Numbered from the stretch's first letter, positions 11,270 to 23,458 are shown. The stretch: DNA of 64,000 bases from Orientallactaga sibirica (GCA_036365145.1 JAEOAD010000001.1:101281501-101345500), one strand, 5' to 3'. The notes: a model not told the origin generated them from the letters alone. Translations and numbers: made by a program.

Positions 11270-11800
11270 TAGATGTTATTATTGCTCTATTTTATGTTTT
11301 TACTTAATTTTATTTTTAAAGGTTATACTCATATCTGCTACCTGCCTTCCCATCCCACTGAAGTGGGGTTATTGATATTTACTGTGTGGACCTGAAGGTT
11401 TCAGTTAGTCTCTGTGGGAGAAGACCATTCCTTGAGATATTCCTATCCACCCCATGGCTATTACAATCTTTTCTCCCTTTCTTGCACAATGTTCCCTGAG
11501 CCCTGGCAGGCCTGTTAGAAGTCTGTTTGAGTATTGAGTTCTATGCAGCCTCTGGATTTCTGATTTAACGAATTTTGAGTAACCCCAATGTCTGTCTATA
11601 TCTCCCTATTACTGGTGGTCAGGCTAGCAGTGAAAGAAGTACATGTGTCACCACATTCTCTGATATGTCTCCTGGGCCCTGGCAGATGTGGTAGAGGTGA
11701 CCTGTCTCCTGACAGGCTACAACAGTACTGATGGACCTTATATCTCCCAAGCATTCACCATCATCTATAAAAGAAAACAGATTCTCCAACCAAGAGTAAG
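11270..11800 (+). mobile_element. LINE-1 3' UTR fragment, sense
   Basis: The blocks 'ggttattgatatttactgtg', 'caccccatggctattacaat' and 'acaatgttccctgagccctg' recur in the same order, in altered form, at 42285-42530 and in part at 54840-55000. The end ('agattctccaaccaagagt') matches 52170-52200, where a sense LINE-1 3' end is recognisable. It seems to be cut off at about 11800 by the opposite-strand element that follows. Confidence 0.55.
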
Positions 11801-11805
11801 CGCAG

Positions 11806-13390
11806 TTTTTTTGTTATTTATTTATTCTCCTTTTACTACATACAGCTCATTGTTTCTTTTTTCTTATTAGTTATGTAGATAATGTGTATACAGTCATGCT
11901 GGTACCATTGTTAGCTTCCCTGTCCTCCCCCTCTGAAGAGACTCCTGTGAAAGAGGGGGCAGAAAGATTGTTAGAGCCACAAGTTGGGACATTATGCATA
12001 GAGACACTGGCTCTTCCCCATAACTGATGGCTACCCCCACAATGCATGACCCACATTCCCCAACGAAGAGAGCAGTTTTGATTAAAGGGGATAAGCAAGG
12101 TTATTTCACTTTTTAATGTGTCTACCCACTCTTCTTAGCCAAAGAGCAGTGGAGGTTTTCTCTGCTTCTATGAGCTTCTTATCCATGGGATTCTGACTTG
12201 GTTCCCAGAACCAGGTATCAGTTCTCTCCCACTGAGTGGTTCTCATGTCCAATCCAAGAACACTTGGTTACCTGCATAAGCTGTGTGCCAGTATTTCATA
12301 AGTGTATACTTCTTTCCTAGCTTATTGATTTTGTAGTTTTCACAAGATCCTGCTTTTTTAAGTTGCTGGGGACCCATAGCATGTTTCAGAACTATGCAGG
12401 CTAGCCAAAAGGAATGTGTTTAACCTCTTAGTTCCAGTATGGAACTAAGTGTGTCTTCAGCAACAGAGTCTTTGCCTTTTAGCTATGGCAGGCAATCAAG
12501 TTCTTTGGCAATGGCCTGCATTGGTTTGGGAACCCCACGGGTCTCCCTGACCAACAGTTCACTGTGTTGAGTGACTCAATTCTGACCCTGGGATTCACCA
12601 GCCAGAACCCATGGTTTTAGGATTAAGCTTTCTCCACCTGCTATGGAGCACTTCTGTCTGGGCCATCCCCACCCCAGCCCCAAGCCACTTATAGAATGCT
12701 ATCCAGGAGGATGGTCCCTATGGTACTGATTGGTGTTGTCATTAGTTTTTTGTAATTGCCCCCTCCCTTCCTTCTACTCCCCAAAGGCCATTCCACCCCC
12801 TGTGTTCTTCCTTTCTTTCTTTTTTTCTCTACTCTGTTTTCTTGTCTAGTAGGTCCTCATCCCTTTCCTTCCTATTTCTCATTTCTCCTAGTTTTATTCT
12901 TGTCCCATGTCAATATTCCTAATGCTTGTTACCACTTACAATCAATTCAAGCTATCCCAGGTTAAGAACTGCCTATGAGAGAGCGCCTATGGCATTTGTC
13001 TTTATGAGCTTGTGTGACCTCATTTAGTATGATGTTTTTCCAAGTCCATCCATTTTTCCTGCAGGTTCTATTATTTCATTTATCCTTATTGTTGAATAGA
13101 ATTCCATTGTATATATGTGCCTATCTTCCATAGCCATTCATTGGTTGATGGGCATCTGGGATTATTCCAGTTCCTAGCTATTATGAACAGAGAAGCAATG
13201 AGTATGTTTGAGCAAGTGTTTCTGTAGTAAATAGTAGTCTGTAGGATATGTGCCCAAAAGTGGTATGGATGGATCTAATGGTTGATCCATTTTCAACTTT
13301 GTGAGGAATCTCCATATGATTTACATAGTGGCTGTACAAGTTTTCATTCCCTTATTATTTCTGTTCATTGATTTTTCCAGTAAGAAAGCT
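11806..13390 (-). mobile_element. LINE-1 3' region, antisense, with an internal inversion
   Basis: On the minus strand the 3' end is the A-rich run at 11806-11830. Positions 11890-11935 are the reverse complement of 52617-52668. Positions 11940-12070 instead match 52490-52620 in the plus sense ('agagccacaagttggg', 'acccacattccccaa'), so this part is inverted. From 12980 to 13350 the reverse complement gives the familiar L1 stretch around 'acaatggaattctattcaac'. No reverse-transcriptase frame survives. Confidence 0.5.
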
Positions 13391-13577
13391 TTAGAGCCCC
13401 TAAGCAATTCAAATGTGCAGTCATGGTTGAGCACAACTGCAGCAGACAAATGGAAGGCCTTGCAACTCTCTCTAGAGAGCTGCAAGCTACTTTCCTTACT
13501 TTCATTATAGTGACATCAATGCTATGACTGGTACACTGAGGGACTTTGGAATAAGTCTCTCTCAGTGGAAGGAGAAC

Positions 13578-13743
13578 TATAAATAGATAGATGGTAGATA
13601 AATAGATAATAGATATGTAGATGATAGATGATAGATTAGATAGATAGATAGACAGATAGATAGATAGATGTTAAAAGATAGATGTTAGAAGATAGATGAT
13701 ACATAGATAGATAGAGAGAGAGAGAGATGATAGGTAGATAGAT
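13578..13743 (+). repeat. (GATA)n-type compound microsatellite
   Basis: Imperfect 'gata' and 'gatg' units, with a short (GA)n inside near 13710-13727. Confidence 0.9.
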
Positions 13744-14520
13744 TCTTGCTAAGGAAGGGAGTATCTTCCCTGACTGGACCCTGTGAGTCAACACCCTCCA
13801 ATGAGAACAATAGAGGCAATCAAAAATCCTCCTTCTACAAGCCTAAACCTCCTTTCATTCCAGCAGACACTCATTTCCTTTTACATGTGTCTGTCTTATT
13901 AAAAAGATAAAGTGCTACCTTAATATCCATATAAACTCATCACATTTACTGCAAGTGTTGGCAAACTAAAAAGGAGGATTTATTAGTATAATAAACCAAC
14001 AGCTTCATAAAAATTAAATGAATTTTTAAGCATTCCACACCAAGAAAACTAATCAAAAGGGGGTCCAGAGCAAAAAAAAAAAAAAAAAAAGTATGTCTCA
14101 TTTATGGATAGGAAGATCTAAAGATAAAAATGAGAAAGAATCCACAAAAAAAAAAATGAGAAAAAGAATAAAACCCTAGACACTTAGACCAGAAAATTAG
14201 GGCCACTCCATCTCATAAGATGCTCTGTGAATTGGAAAAGGTTCCCTTCTCCAGGATCCAGCCCTATTAAACCACAAGAGCAGGGACCCTCAGACTAACA
14301 TCCTGAGCATTGCAGGTGGAAGCCCTTCAGGCAATGGATTGCAGAAGGCCAGGCTATGACCCAGTTGAAACTCTTCTCTCTGGACCAAAAATCTACATCT
14401 GTGGACTTGGGCACTTGGGCAAGAGAAAAGATAGATTTTCCAGTAGTGTGGGGCAAGCATAGCTGCTTTGAGCAGTCCACCTGAGCATCAGCACATGCTC
14501 CCAAAATATTGTTCAGTGAA
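13744..14520. other. Unassigned stretch
   Basis: Contains A-runs at about 14071-14090 and 14145-14155. Otherwise it is featureless to my reading. The 95-codon minus frame at 14295-14582 runs through the (GAAT)n repeat and has no recognisable domain. Confidence 0.35.
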
Positions 14521-14568
14521 TGGATGTTTAGATGAATGAATGAATGAATGAATGAATGAGTGAATGAA
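14521..14568 (+). repeat. (GAAT)n microsatellite
   Basis: About eight 'gaat' or 'gaatga' steps at the end of what may be an old MIR/L2-like segment. Confidence 0.85.
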
Positions 14569-14779
14569 TTGCCTTTTAGCAATCTGATGGTTATTAACAG
14601 GCATTGCAGAAGTTCCTCTCAGCCATTTAAAAAAGTACAATAGGAAAGAGAAGTCATCAATGGTGATGAACATCAGTGAACACTGCAAGTCTTAAGACTG
14701 GTGCAATAGTGGCATGCTTGTTACGGGGAAAACCAACTGCTCTCTAATTCAACTAGAGGCCTGATCCATGGGAAGGAAT

Positions 14780-15297
14780 GCAATCCTCCTCCTCATGAGC
14801 CCTGGGTTAGTAATGCCTGCTGTCGTCTGGCTAAATGCATATATAATGCCCACCAAAATGCCAAGTAAGCACTTTTTTAAGTGTTTATACCCATATAGTA
14901 ATCCTACTCTCTCTTTTGATTTAGAGAAGCTTTTCTTTTCAGATGGTGGTGACCACTGGAGTGATGCAAAATCACCATGGTGCTAAGAAGTGACAGAGGA
15001 GTGTTCAGCACGGAGATATCTCTATCCTCCTTCCAAGCCAAAGGAAGGGTAGGACTGCTTATAATGCAATCTTCCAGACACATAATGGCCTTGATAGTCA
15101 TGACCATGTAGTGCCTGACACTACCTACACAAGACCTTCATAACAGAAGGAAAAGATGATGACATCAAAATAAAAGAGAGAGTAATTGGAAGGTGAAGGA
15201 ATTCAATTCCGGGTGGATTTGAGTGGAGGGAATAGGAGTGGAGAGTGGGAAGTATTATTGCCTATACTTATGTAAGCTGTCAATAAAAAGTTTTTTA
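14780..15297 (+). mobile_element. LINE-1 3' UTR and 3' end, sense
   Basis: The segment around 14935-15010 ('cagatggtggtgaccactgg', 'gatgcaaaatcaccatgg', 'gaagtgacagaggagtgttc') and the end 'agctgtcaataaaaagtttt' read as the 3' UTR of a rodent LINE-1. The left boundary is uncertain. Confidence 0.6.
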
Positions 15298-15930
15298 AAA
15301 TCACCAAGAATGTTCTCCAAGATCAACAACCTTTTCACCAGTGAAACAATCCTAGACAGTAAAATTCAAAGTCAACACTGAAACAAACTGCTGTCACACC
15401 CACCAACCTATGTAAAATAAGTAAATAAATAAATAAATAAATAAATAAATACTTTTAAAAAAAGAAAAGATTCTAGGAAAGGGGTATTTCAACATTCATC
15501 TCTGTGAAAGAAATGTGAGGAAAATATATATTATAAATCCTGAGCACACAATTTTAAGAAAAATGTCAATAAAGAAGGTAAGGATTTGGATTACCTGGAG
15601 AGGTTTAAGACAGAAAAGATGGAAGCTCCATTGAATTTTAGAACAGGTAGTGACCCATCTAGCTAGCCCCATCTTGCTCTCTCACTTCAGAGTTGAAAAA
15701 CTGGTAACCAGGAATATGAAGGAATGCACCTAGTAGCCAATCTAACAAATGATTGCAACAGGGAGCCTTAATTACTTACTCCTTGCCTGCAGCTCTCTCC
15801 ACACTCTCAGGCTGCTTTCTTCCCCCACTGAGATAGTTGAGTAAAGATGCCTGGAGGTACACAGACACACTTGTGGGCATCACTGAATAGCACATGGGCC
15901 ATGATAGCCCTGAGGCTTCTACTTCCTTAC
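15298..15930. other. Unassigned stretch with (AAAT)n
   Basis: An (AAAT)n run lies at 15417-15452 on +. The rest shows no recognised feature. Confidence 0.35.
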
Positions 15931-15939
15931 TTTAAGTCT

Positions 15940-16105
15940 CCAGGTCCCACCTAGCCAGATGCATAATGATGCACGCATGCAATGTTGTACATGCACACAA
16001 GGGGGCGCATGTGTCTGGAGTTCTTCACAGTGGCTAAAAGGCCCTGGCATACCCATTCTCTCCCTCTCTCTATCTCTCTCTCAAAAATAAAAAAAATTAA
16101 AAAAT
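15940..16105 (+). repeat. 5'-truncated DIP SINE
   Basis: It starts within the body at 'caggtcccacctagccagat' and continues to the CT block and A-rich tail. The tRNA head is missing. It mixes A-type ('gtctggagttcttcacag') and B-type ('gatgcataatgatgcacgca') features. Confidence 0.75.
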
Positions 16106-16109
16106 AGAA

Positions 16110-16257
16110 GAACTAGTTGTAGGGAGTAAGAAGAGCTAGCTGGATAGAAGGGACTCAGTGGAAGGGTGTACTAGATGGGAAAAAGGGAGGATAATGGGAG
16201 GGAACTACGATCATGGTATATTGTCTGTATGTATGGATGTTGTCAGGAAATAAAGGA
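16110..16257 (+). mobile_element. LINE-1 3' end fragment
   Basis: 'gggaactacgatcatggtat' followed by 'attgtctgtatgtatggatg' and 'ttgtcaggaaataaagg' parallels the end of the element at 14780-15297. It is short and truncated. Confidence 0.45.
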
Positions 16258-17091
16258 CCCTTCCATATCCCCCCAAGCCCTACTATTTTAGAATGGAAGA
16301 AATGGATTCATAAATGATGCAAACCTTACCACTAGCAAGAAGAACTGAGACTAGAACATTCTTATTCTTCTCTGACTTGGGGTGATAGGCTGACTTCTGG
16401 TTCTCATATACTCTGATAAATCAAATCTCCTTGAAATTTATATACGTAATTTAGGATTTTTTTTTTCATTTGTAGGATGACCTCTAAAACTTCTCAGGAA
16501 TAATTCTAATCCTAAAGTTTATGCACTAGGTGTTTGTTTTGTTTTGTTTTTTAAATCAGTCATCATTCAAAGTTGTTCAAGAAAAATTAATATGGCTAAC
16601 AAATAGATTCAATAGTCTTTCATCTGCCCCAGAATTTATCTCTGACACACCATACCCTCCTTTTGCACCCAACACACAAACACTTGTGACTGCCCCTTTG
16701 AAAAGAGCAGGCTACTACCCACTGGTGGGAAATTGGGTTTCAAAACCTACAAAGTTGGTTCTTAAGACCCTTGAAGGAAAGAAAAGGTCAGGTTGAAACT
16801 TGGCACCACTTAAAAAGTGCTAATCAGAAAGTGACCATAAGAGAATATTCCTCAAACAGATATTCCTCCAGGTGAGAAAAAGAATATTTTTTTCTTATTT
16901 TGTTTACTAGTTGAAATTTCCACTCATTATTCTGTTCAAGAGTGATGAATTCAAAGCACCCATAGAGTAAATGCCTATGAAATATTTTTATCTAAAAAGT
17001 TTCAAATGTTGACTGCCAAAATAAGATAAATTTTTACCAGCAGCAAAAGTAGTATATACTGATTGTTGCAAGAAGCAAAAACTGCTTTCAG
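16258..17091. other. Unassigned stretch
   Basis: An open frame of 88 codons (16530-16796) has no recognisable domain, and its start lies in a T-rich run. I see no support for a gene. Confidence 0.35.
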
Positions 17092-17105
17092 AAAGATTGA
17101 GACAG

Positions 17106-17310
17106 GGCTGGAGAGATGGCTTAGTGGTTAAGGTGTTTGCCTGCAAAGCCAAAGAACCCTGGTTCGATTTTCAGGACCCATGTTAGCCAGATGTACAAGG
17201 GGGTTCACACATCTGGAGTTCATTTGCAGTGGCTGGAGGCCCTGGCATGCCCATTTTCTCTCTTTCCCTCTTTCTCTGTCAAGTAAATAAATAAATATAA
17301 AATATTTTAC
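17106..17310 (+). repeat. DIP-A SINE with target-site duplication
   Basis: It is flanked by 'aaagattgagacag' (17092-17105) and 'aaagactgagacag' (17311-17324), one mismatch apart. Confidence 0.93.
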
Positions 17311-17424
17311 AAAGACTGAGACAGAATTCATAATAGAAGTTTAAGCAGTTTATCTCCCTTTTGCCAGATTTCTATATTTCTAAATTAAATATCCTACTAA
17401 AGTACAAATATTTCTATTTGTGTC

Positions 17425-17645
17425 CTAGGTCTACTGTAACAAATTATCACAAACTGTGTTACATAAAAAATATAATTGTTTACTGTCTTTCATAGTTCTG
17501 AAGACTGTATGTCAAGAGGTGAGCAAGAACATCAGACTCTTTCTAGGTTTGCAGCTATACCATTCCATGAATCTTAATTTAATTACATCTCTAAGAACCC
17601 TTTTTACTGATTTCAAGTGGACATAAGTATCAGAGAAACATTAAT
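17425..17645 (-). mobile_element. Ancient placental repeat, same family as 2530-2885
   Basis: 'ctactgtaacaaattatcac' then 'aaactgtgttac' and 'tttcatagttctgaag' follow the same motif order as the copy at 2530, shortened. Confidence 0.4.
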
Positions 17646-17881
17646 CACTTGAGTCCAGTGTGTTAGGAGTTTCTTTCTTTAGTGAGATAAATATCAAATA
17701 TCTATTGTCAATTACTGCTTTGTATTTCATTAGAATCCAACTATGTCTCCTGTCATATCAACTAGGATATGGATCTGTGAGAGACAGGGGAAACATATCA
17801 GGGAAGAGTGGAAAATTAAGTAAGTTAAAAATGGATAATAAATCTTTTGAAATGGAGCTAAATTTAAAAAATCTCACAAAT

Positions 17882-18031
17882 AGCATGGTGTGGTGGTTCA
17901 TGCCTTTAATCCCAGCACTTGGGAGGCAGAGGCAGGAGGATCACCATGAGTTTGAAGCCATCCTGAGACTACATAGTGAATTCCAGGACATCCTGGACTA
18001 GAATGAAAACTTCCAAAAAAAAAAAAAAAAA
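17882..18031 (+). repeat. B1 SINE
   Basis: It has 'catgcctttaatcccagcac' and a long A tail. An imperfect flanking repeat, 'aaaatctcacaaat' versus 'aaaacctcacacat', marks the insertion. Confidence 0.88.
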
Positions 18032-18144
18032 AAAACCTCACACATTAGGGATTTCTTCAGCCTCTTCATGTCCATTTCAACATCAGCACCATTCATTAAA
18101 GAATTTGATAAAAATCATCACAGCTACCATCCCCCTCAGAGGCA

Positions 18145-18350
18145 TAACAGTTGTAGCAATAGATTCAGGAGCTTTATCCAAGCTTGTTCCTTGGATTTCC
18201 AGCCGCCTGGCTAAAAGAGGTTTCACTATGGGTGGATCCTGGGGTCCAGCCCTAAGGACTGGGGCAAGTCTGTTTTTAGCCTAAAGATATATAGTGTTTT
18301 TTCTCTGCCTGGAATTCCCAGAGTATGTTTGTTTCTAGCATTGTTGATAG

Positions 18351-18399
<49 letters not shown>

Positions 18400-18530
18400 C
18401 CTGTGAAAAGGGGTCAGTTTTCTTTTCACCATTATTGAAATTCCCTTGGAACTGTAGGCTTCAATAAACTTCTTCCTCTCATAAACTGTGTCTGATTTGG
18501 AAGTTCATCTCAACAATGTAAGACTGACTA
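18145..18530 (+). mobile_element. URR1-like hAT element, subfamily 2
   Basis: The order 'ttggatttccagccgcctgg', 'ggctaaaagaggtttcac', 'ctgtaggcttcaataaact' and 'ggaagttcatctcaacaatg' is shared with the blocks at 20530, 28089 and 49500. It is non-coding and its left edge is decayed. A (GT)n has expanded inside it. Confidence 0.6.
18352..18396 (+). repeat. (GT)n microsatellite
   Basis: About 22 uninterrupted GT units inside the URR1-like element. Confidence 0.97.
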
Positions 18531-18738
18531 TGACAGAAATTGGTACCAGATAGTCGGTTGTAGAGTGGGGTGTTGATGTACCATGAATCTGACCAGGTGC
18601 AGCTTGGTCTTTTGAAATGTTTTTTTTTTTTTAAAGAAATGGATATAAATTTTATACTTGTAACTAAAGATGCCTTCTGGAGTAGTAAGCCAAGTTTTAT
18701 AGACCATTCTGGTGACAGTTTAAAAATGATAAATACAA

Positions 18739-18960
18739 GGGCTGGAGAGATGGCTTAGCAGTTAAGGAACTTGCCTGCAAAGCCAAAGGACCTTTGTTTG
18801 ATTCCCCAGAACCCATGTAAGCCAGATGCACAAGGGGGCACATGCATCTGGAGTTCATTTGCAGTGGCTGGAGGCCCTGGTTTGCCCATTCTCTTCCTCC
18901 CTCTCTCTTCCTCTTTCTCTCTTGCTTTCTCAAATAAATAAAATCAAATTTTTAATAAAA
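18739..18960 (+). repeat. DIP-A SINE
   Basis: It has the full head 'gggctggagagatggcttag', the body 'catctggagttcatttgcag', a CT block and an A-rich tail. Confidence 0.93.
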
Positions 18961-18964
18961 ATTA

Positions 18965-19770
18965 TAAGTACAAAGAGAATTGTATTTAAAGGCTTTGCTT
19001 ATGAGCTTTCTAAGAGGAAGGAAAGATGACAGAAAACTTTGTTGGAACTGGACTACTGACATAAGAACTAGCTGTGTTATGCTGCCAATGCCCAGAGAAT
19101 TTGATCAAGGTTAAATTTGTAATGGAGTTATGTGCTTGGCTAAATATATAGAACTGAGAGATGTCAGATTGAAAATTGAAAAAATTCAAACAAGTTTAAA
19201 TTTTACAGGCACAGAAACTGGTTTTAGTTTACTGAAGCTGCTATTGCCAGACACTAACAATCTTAAAAAAAGATGGCCCAACTATTTTACATTAATACAA
19301 TAAAAAGGATGCCTAAGATGATTTCACTCCCAAAAACTAAATGGTAAAAATACAATTTCTTTAAAAAGAAAAAAAGAAAAGCTCATGTTCTTTAATGTCA
19401 CAATTTATTTAGTCCCTAAATGAAAAATATGGCTGTGTCCTGCTTACCTATCAGAAGCATAAAAAATACATGGAATGGGTCATAAAGTACACATGGTTCC
19501 AGGATGACCCTGATAAAAAGAGGCCAATAAAGCAATTGAAAAATGGATGGTGGTTTGCATAGAGACCCAAAGATGTTTTGGATATACCAGGACTATATAA
19601 TAGCTACTATGGAAAGTTGTTGGCTCAGGATAAAAGTTTTCCCTGGCTACTCAGCCCAGCTGGAGGGGAGAAATTGAAAAATCCAGAGATTGTCATTCAC
19701 TAGTTATATTTGCTTGATAGTTATTAAGTTTATATTGGTCCAGTTTCTCCTGGTTATGCCTTATAACAAT
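18965..19770. other. Unassigned stretch
   Basis: AT-rich, with no element or gene recognised. Confidence 0.35.
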
Positions 19771-19787
19771 TAAAAATATTTACTCTT

Positions 19788-20007
19788 GGGCTGGAGAGAA
19801 GGCTTAGTAGTTAAAGCGTTTGCCTGCAAAGCCAAAGGATCCTGTTTCGATTCTCCAGGACTCATACAAGCCAGATGCACAAGGTGGGGCATGCATCTGG
19901 AGTTTGTTTTCAGTGGCTGGATGCCCTGGCAAGCCCCTTCTCTTCTCTCTCTCTCTCTCTCTCTCTCTGCCTCTTTCTCTCAAATAAACAAATAAAATAT
20001 ATTTAAA
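19788..20007 (+). repeat. DIP-A SINE with target-site duplication
   Basis: The sequence 'aaaaatatttactctt' just before it (19772-19787) recurs as 'aaaaatatatttactctt' just after the A-rich tail. Confidence 0.9.
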
Positions 20008-20090
20008 AATATATTTACTCTTTGCCATTATATGTTAAAATATGTAACATGTTTGATTTCATAGAGCTCACAGTTAAAGAGACAATTTTA

Positions 20091-20400
20091 TATTTTGGTT
20101 TCTCAAGATAGGGCCTCACTTTAGCCTATGCCAACCTGGACTTCACTATGTAGTCTCAGGCTGGCCTTGAACTCACAGCGATCCTCCTACCTCTACCTCC
20201 TGAGCGTTGGGATAAAAGGTATGCACCACCAGACTCAGATTATATATATATATTTTTTAATTGGTTTTTCAAGGTGGATTCTCACCGAGGATGACCTGGA
20301 GTTCACTGTATAGTCTCAGACTGGCCTCAAACTCACAGTGACCATCCTACCTTAGCCTCCTGAGTGCTGTAATTAAAGGTTTCTGCCACCACACCCAGCT
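20091..20400 (-). repeat. Two B1 SINEs in tandem sharing one outer target-site duplication
   Basis: Two B1 copies in the same minus orientation occupy 20094-20240 and 20256-20400. The repeat 'aaagagacaatttta' (20076-20090) recurs as 'agagagacaatctta' (20401-20415) outside the pair. Either a second B1 entered the tail of the first, or a dimer moved as a unit. Confidence 0.85.
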
Positions 20401-20529
20401 AGAGAGACAATCTTAACTCAAAAAAACTTGGAAGTTTAGAACAATTTTAAGTTGGTAAAGGCCTTTAAATGTAAATTTAAAACAATATATAATGTAAAAA
20501 ATTACAAATCTATTGAGAGCCAAAGACAA

Positions 20530-20915
20530 AATATGGTAGTTAGTTTAAATGTATGTCCCTCAATAAATTCAGTTTTGTCCAAGCTTGTAATTTGGATTTC
20601 CAGTCACCTAGCTGGAAGAAGTGTCACTATGAGTGTATCTTGGGTTCCAGCCCTAAGATATTATTTGGGTAGATCTGTTTCCAGCCTAAAGATACAGATT
20701 GTTTGAGTTGTGCCTGGGGTTCCTGGAGTGTGCTTGCTTATGGAGCTGGTAGTGTTATTTCTCTCTGTGTGTAGAACTGTGAAAACAGGCTAGCTTCTTC
20801 TGCCTTTACAGAGCTTCCTCTGGATCCGTAAGCTTCAATAGACCCATTCTTCCCTCCCATAAACTGTGCCTGATTTGAAGTTCATCCCAACAATGCAAAG
20901 CTGACTGTGACAACA
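20530..20915 (+). mobile_element. URR1-like hAT element, subfamily 2
   Basis: It starts near 'tggtagttagtttaaatgta' and ends near 'aaagctgactgtgaca'. It contains 'ggatccgtaagcttcaatag' and 'gatttgaagttcatcccaac', and no frame survives. Confidence 0.65.
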
Positions 20916-22707
20916 GTAAAGACTGCTTCCCCAGCAGTACCATAACACAAATGAATAATAATAACCCACAAGTATGAACTAAAACCCTTTGAGTCAAGAT
21001 CAAGGAAACATGAGGCAATACCATCAAATGAGAAAGAATCTCATTGACTTACATTACAGTGCTCAGCACGCTCTGCTTTGGAAGGCTGTGGTAAGCAAAT
21101 AGCTCTGGTGTTTTGTAGAGACTGGGACAGAAACAAGGTTATGAGTGAGTATATGGTTTAGACGAGTATGGTGGTTAGGTGTGTAGTTACTTACCTGAGA
21201 ACTATTTGCACTCTCCCACTTTCTCCATTCCAAGTTTCCTAAATTCACAGAGCACGATATCCTTAGGAAAACAAAATGAGAAGGAGCCACCATGGGGCAG
21301 GCTGAGGTCTGTGTATCTGAGCACAGGTTAAATGATGAGAAGACAGGAGGAATGCCAACTGCTGGTCATTAATAGTCCACAAACAGAAAGCATTTAAAAT
21401 AGCATGTCCTGACTGCATGGGGCATCCCAGGTCTGCACTCTCAGATTCCTTAATTACCCATCACTGCATGAGACCATTGATTCCTCACAGATTCTGTTAG
21501 CCTCCAGGAAACATGAGATCCAGCTTGGGGAGTCCTCCTGTCAGGGGAGCTGCCCTGCTGTTTCTCAGCAGTGAAGAGAATGAAGGGCAGGCCTCCATCA
21601 CCTTGATTCATGAGGTCCTCAAAGGCTCTCAATGACCTCATATTTCTATGAAAATCTTATCTGAGATGCTCCCAGGAAGTTCACAGTTTGACCCAACAGT
21701 AATTACTTTTGTACAAAGAATAACCATCCTAATTTAATATCAATGCACAAAGGGCTTATGACTTCTTTTACAGCTAAACACAAGCCCATCGAAGATGCCA
21801 GGAAGGCATCTGAGGATCCAGCCATTTAAGTGCCTGTCTCGCCTGACCAGATCAAAAGAAGGAAAAATGAAATCTAAGCCAAGACATCAGATTTGCAATC
21901 AATGAAATACTGACAGCATGCTTATAACATTCTAAGATATGTCCCTGCTTCCCTGCTTCCTTTAAGCCACCCATACTCTCAAGAGCAGAAATTACAAAAC
22001 AAAAGAAAGGCACATATCAGGAATAAAATATGCATCAATTAGGATGTATTCACCAGCAAGTAAGTTTTTTTTTTTTTTTTTTTAAAAAGCACTTATTCAT
22101 AGAGGCTTAAATAATAGACATTGGCTGTTTATGTAATAGGGAGTTTGGACATAGGCAGTTCAATGCAATAGTTCAGTATTACCTTCAAAAATCTAAGGTT
22201 TCACATTGTTCTGCACTGCCACCCACAGAGTATTGGCTTTTTATTCTTCAGTTTGTGCTTTCACCCTCAGAACATGGCAACTAAAGTGCCAAGCACACTC
22301 AAGGCAAAAAGAATACTTCTTCCTAATGAGAAATGTAAGCAATAAAACCATCCACAAGCCTAATGGACTGTCTCTAAGTGGAGGGTAAGTATAGGATAAT
22401 TCCTTCACACTTATAACCTATGTGGGACTTTCCCTTATCTTTTCCAAAAAATCCTTTTTCCTTTTCCCCAGGAGATCTCCTCTTTTGTCTTAATGGGAAC
22501 TAGTTTGTAGCACCCCTGGAGAGAGGAAAAGCTGGGAAAATAAATGCCTGGCAAAGGACCTCTTGTAGAAGCCTGAACAAGCAGACAGAACTGTGACAAC
22601 CGCAGACTGTGAACAGGAAGTGTCTACACAGGTCATTCCACCCTCGAGTCTTTCCTTTAATCCAGCTGTATAATAAATAAAGAAACAGAAAGAGAAGGGG
22701 AAATGAA
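20916..22707. other. Long, largely unique stretch
   Basis: About 1.8 kb with few recognisable repeats. A T-run lies at 22066-22082. Frames of 60-76 codons are scattered on both strands with no domain. This is one of the longer repeat-poor blocks in the window. Confidence 0.4.
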
Positions 22708-22770
22708 AGGAAGGAAGGAAAGAAGGAAGAAAGGAAGGGAGGAAGGGCGGGAGAAAAGGAGGAAGGAAGG
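22708..22770 (+). repeat. (GGAA)n microsatellite
   Basis: Imperfect purine tract of 'ggaa' and 'gaaa' units. The 167-codon minus-strand frame at 22490-22993 owes its length to this tract and the B3 beside it. Confidence 0.9.
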
Positions 22771-23155
22771 AGCTGGGAAGACAGCTCAGCAAGCAAAAGC
22801 ACTTGCAAGAAGACCCAAGTTCAATCCCAGCACTTCCGCAAGAACCTGAATGGCCACATACTATCACATAACCCCAGCACTGAGTGGGGGAGGCATTTAC
22901 CAAAGGATCGCAGAAGCTTACCAGAAACCCATGAGCTCCAGGTTGAGGGAGAGACACTGTCTCAAGGAAATAAGGTGGAAAATCAATAGACACTCACATC
23001 TTCTTCTGATCTCCACACATGTGCATGCAGGGTACCTACATCTGCACACGTGTGTGCACTCACATACATGCACCACACACATGTGCCACATACTACATAC
23101 ACACACAAAAGGAAAGGAAGAGAAGAAAGGAAAGGAGAGGAAAGAAAAGGAAGAG
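22771..23155 (+). repeat. B3-type SINE with purine tail
   Basis: It opens 'ggagctgggaagacagctca', keeps 'agttcaatcccagcac' (box B) and 'ctgtctcaaggaaataagg', then passes into CA-rich sequence. It ends in a (GGAAA)-type tail. Confidence 0.7.
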
Positions 23156-23458
23156 TCTCATAAAGACACAAAATTCAAACATTAAGATTGGGAGAAAAAT
23201 ATTTTCCCACCCCACTTATTAATTCGAAACCCATTACATGAAAATAGGTCACTAATCCACCCTTTTTCAAATGGGCTTCACAGACAAATGGTCTTGCAAG
23301 ATGGTGGGGAGGGACTGTAGGAGGAAGTTCATATTTCCATAATGATTTGGTAACACTTCTTGGACATTACAGTACTAAGTATTCTGTAATGGGAAATGCA
23401 ATAAATAGGCATTGTTTCACCTGATGTCCATGTAACCACCCACAACAAAAAGAAGTCC

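Noticed and set aside
22490..22993. 167-codon minus-strand frame
   Set aside because: Its middle is the translated (GGAA)n tract (long runs of Phe, Leu, Pro, Ser) and its start lies in a B3 SINE.
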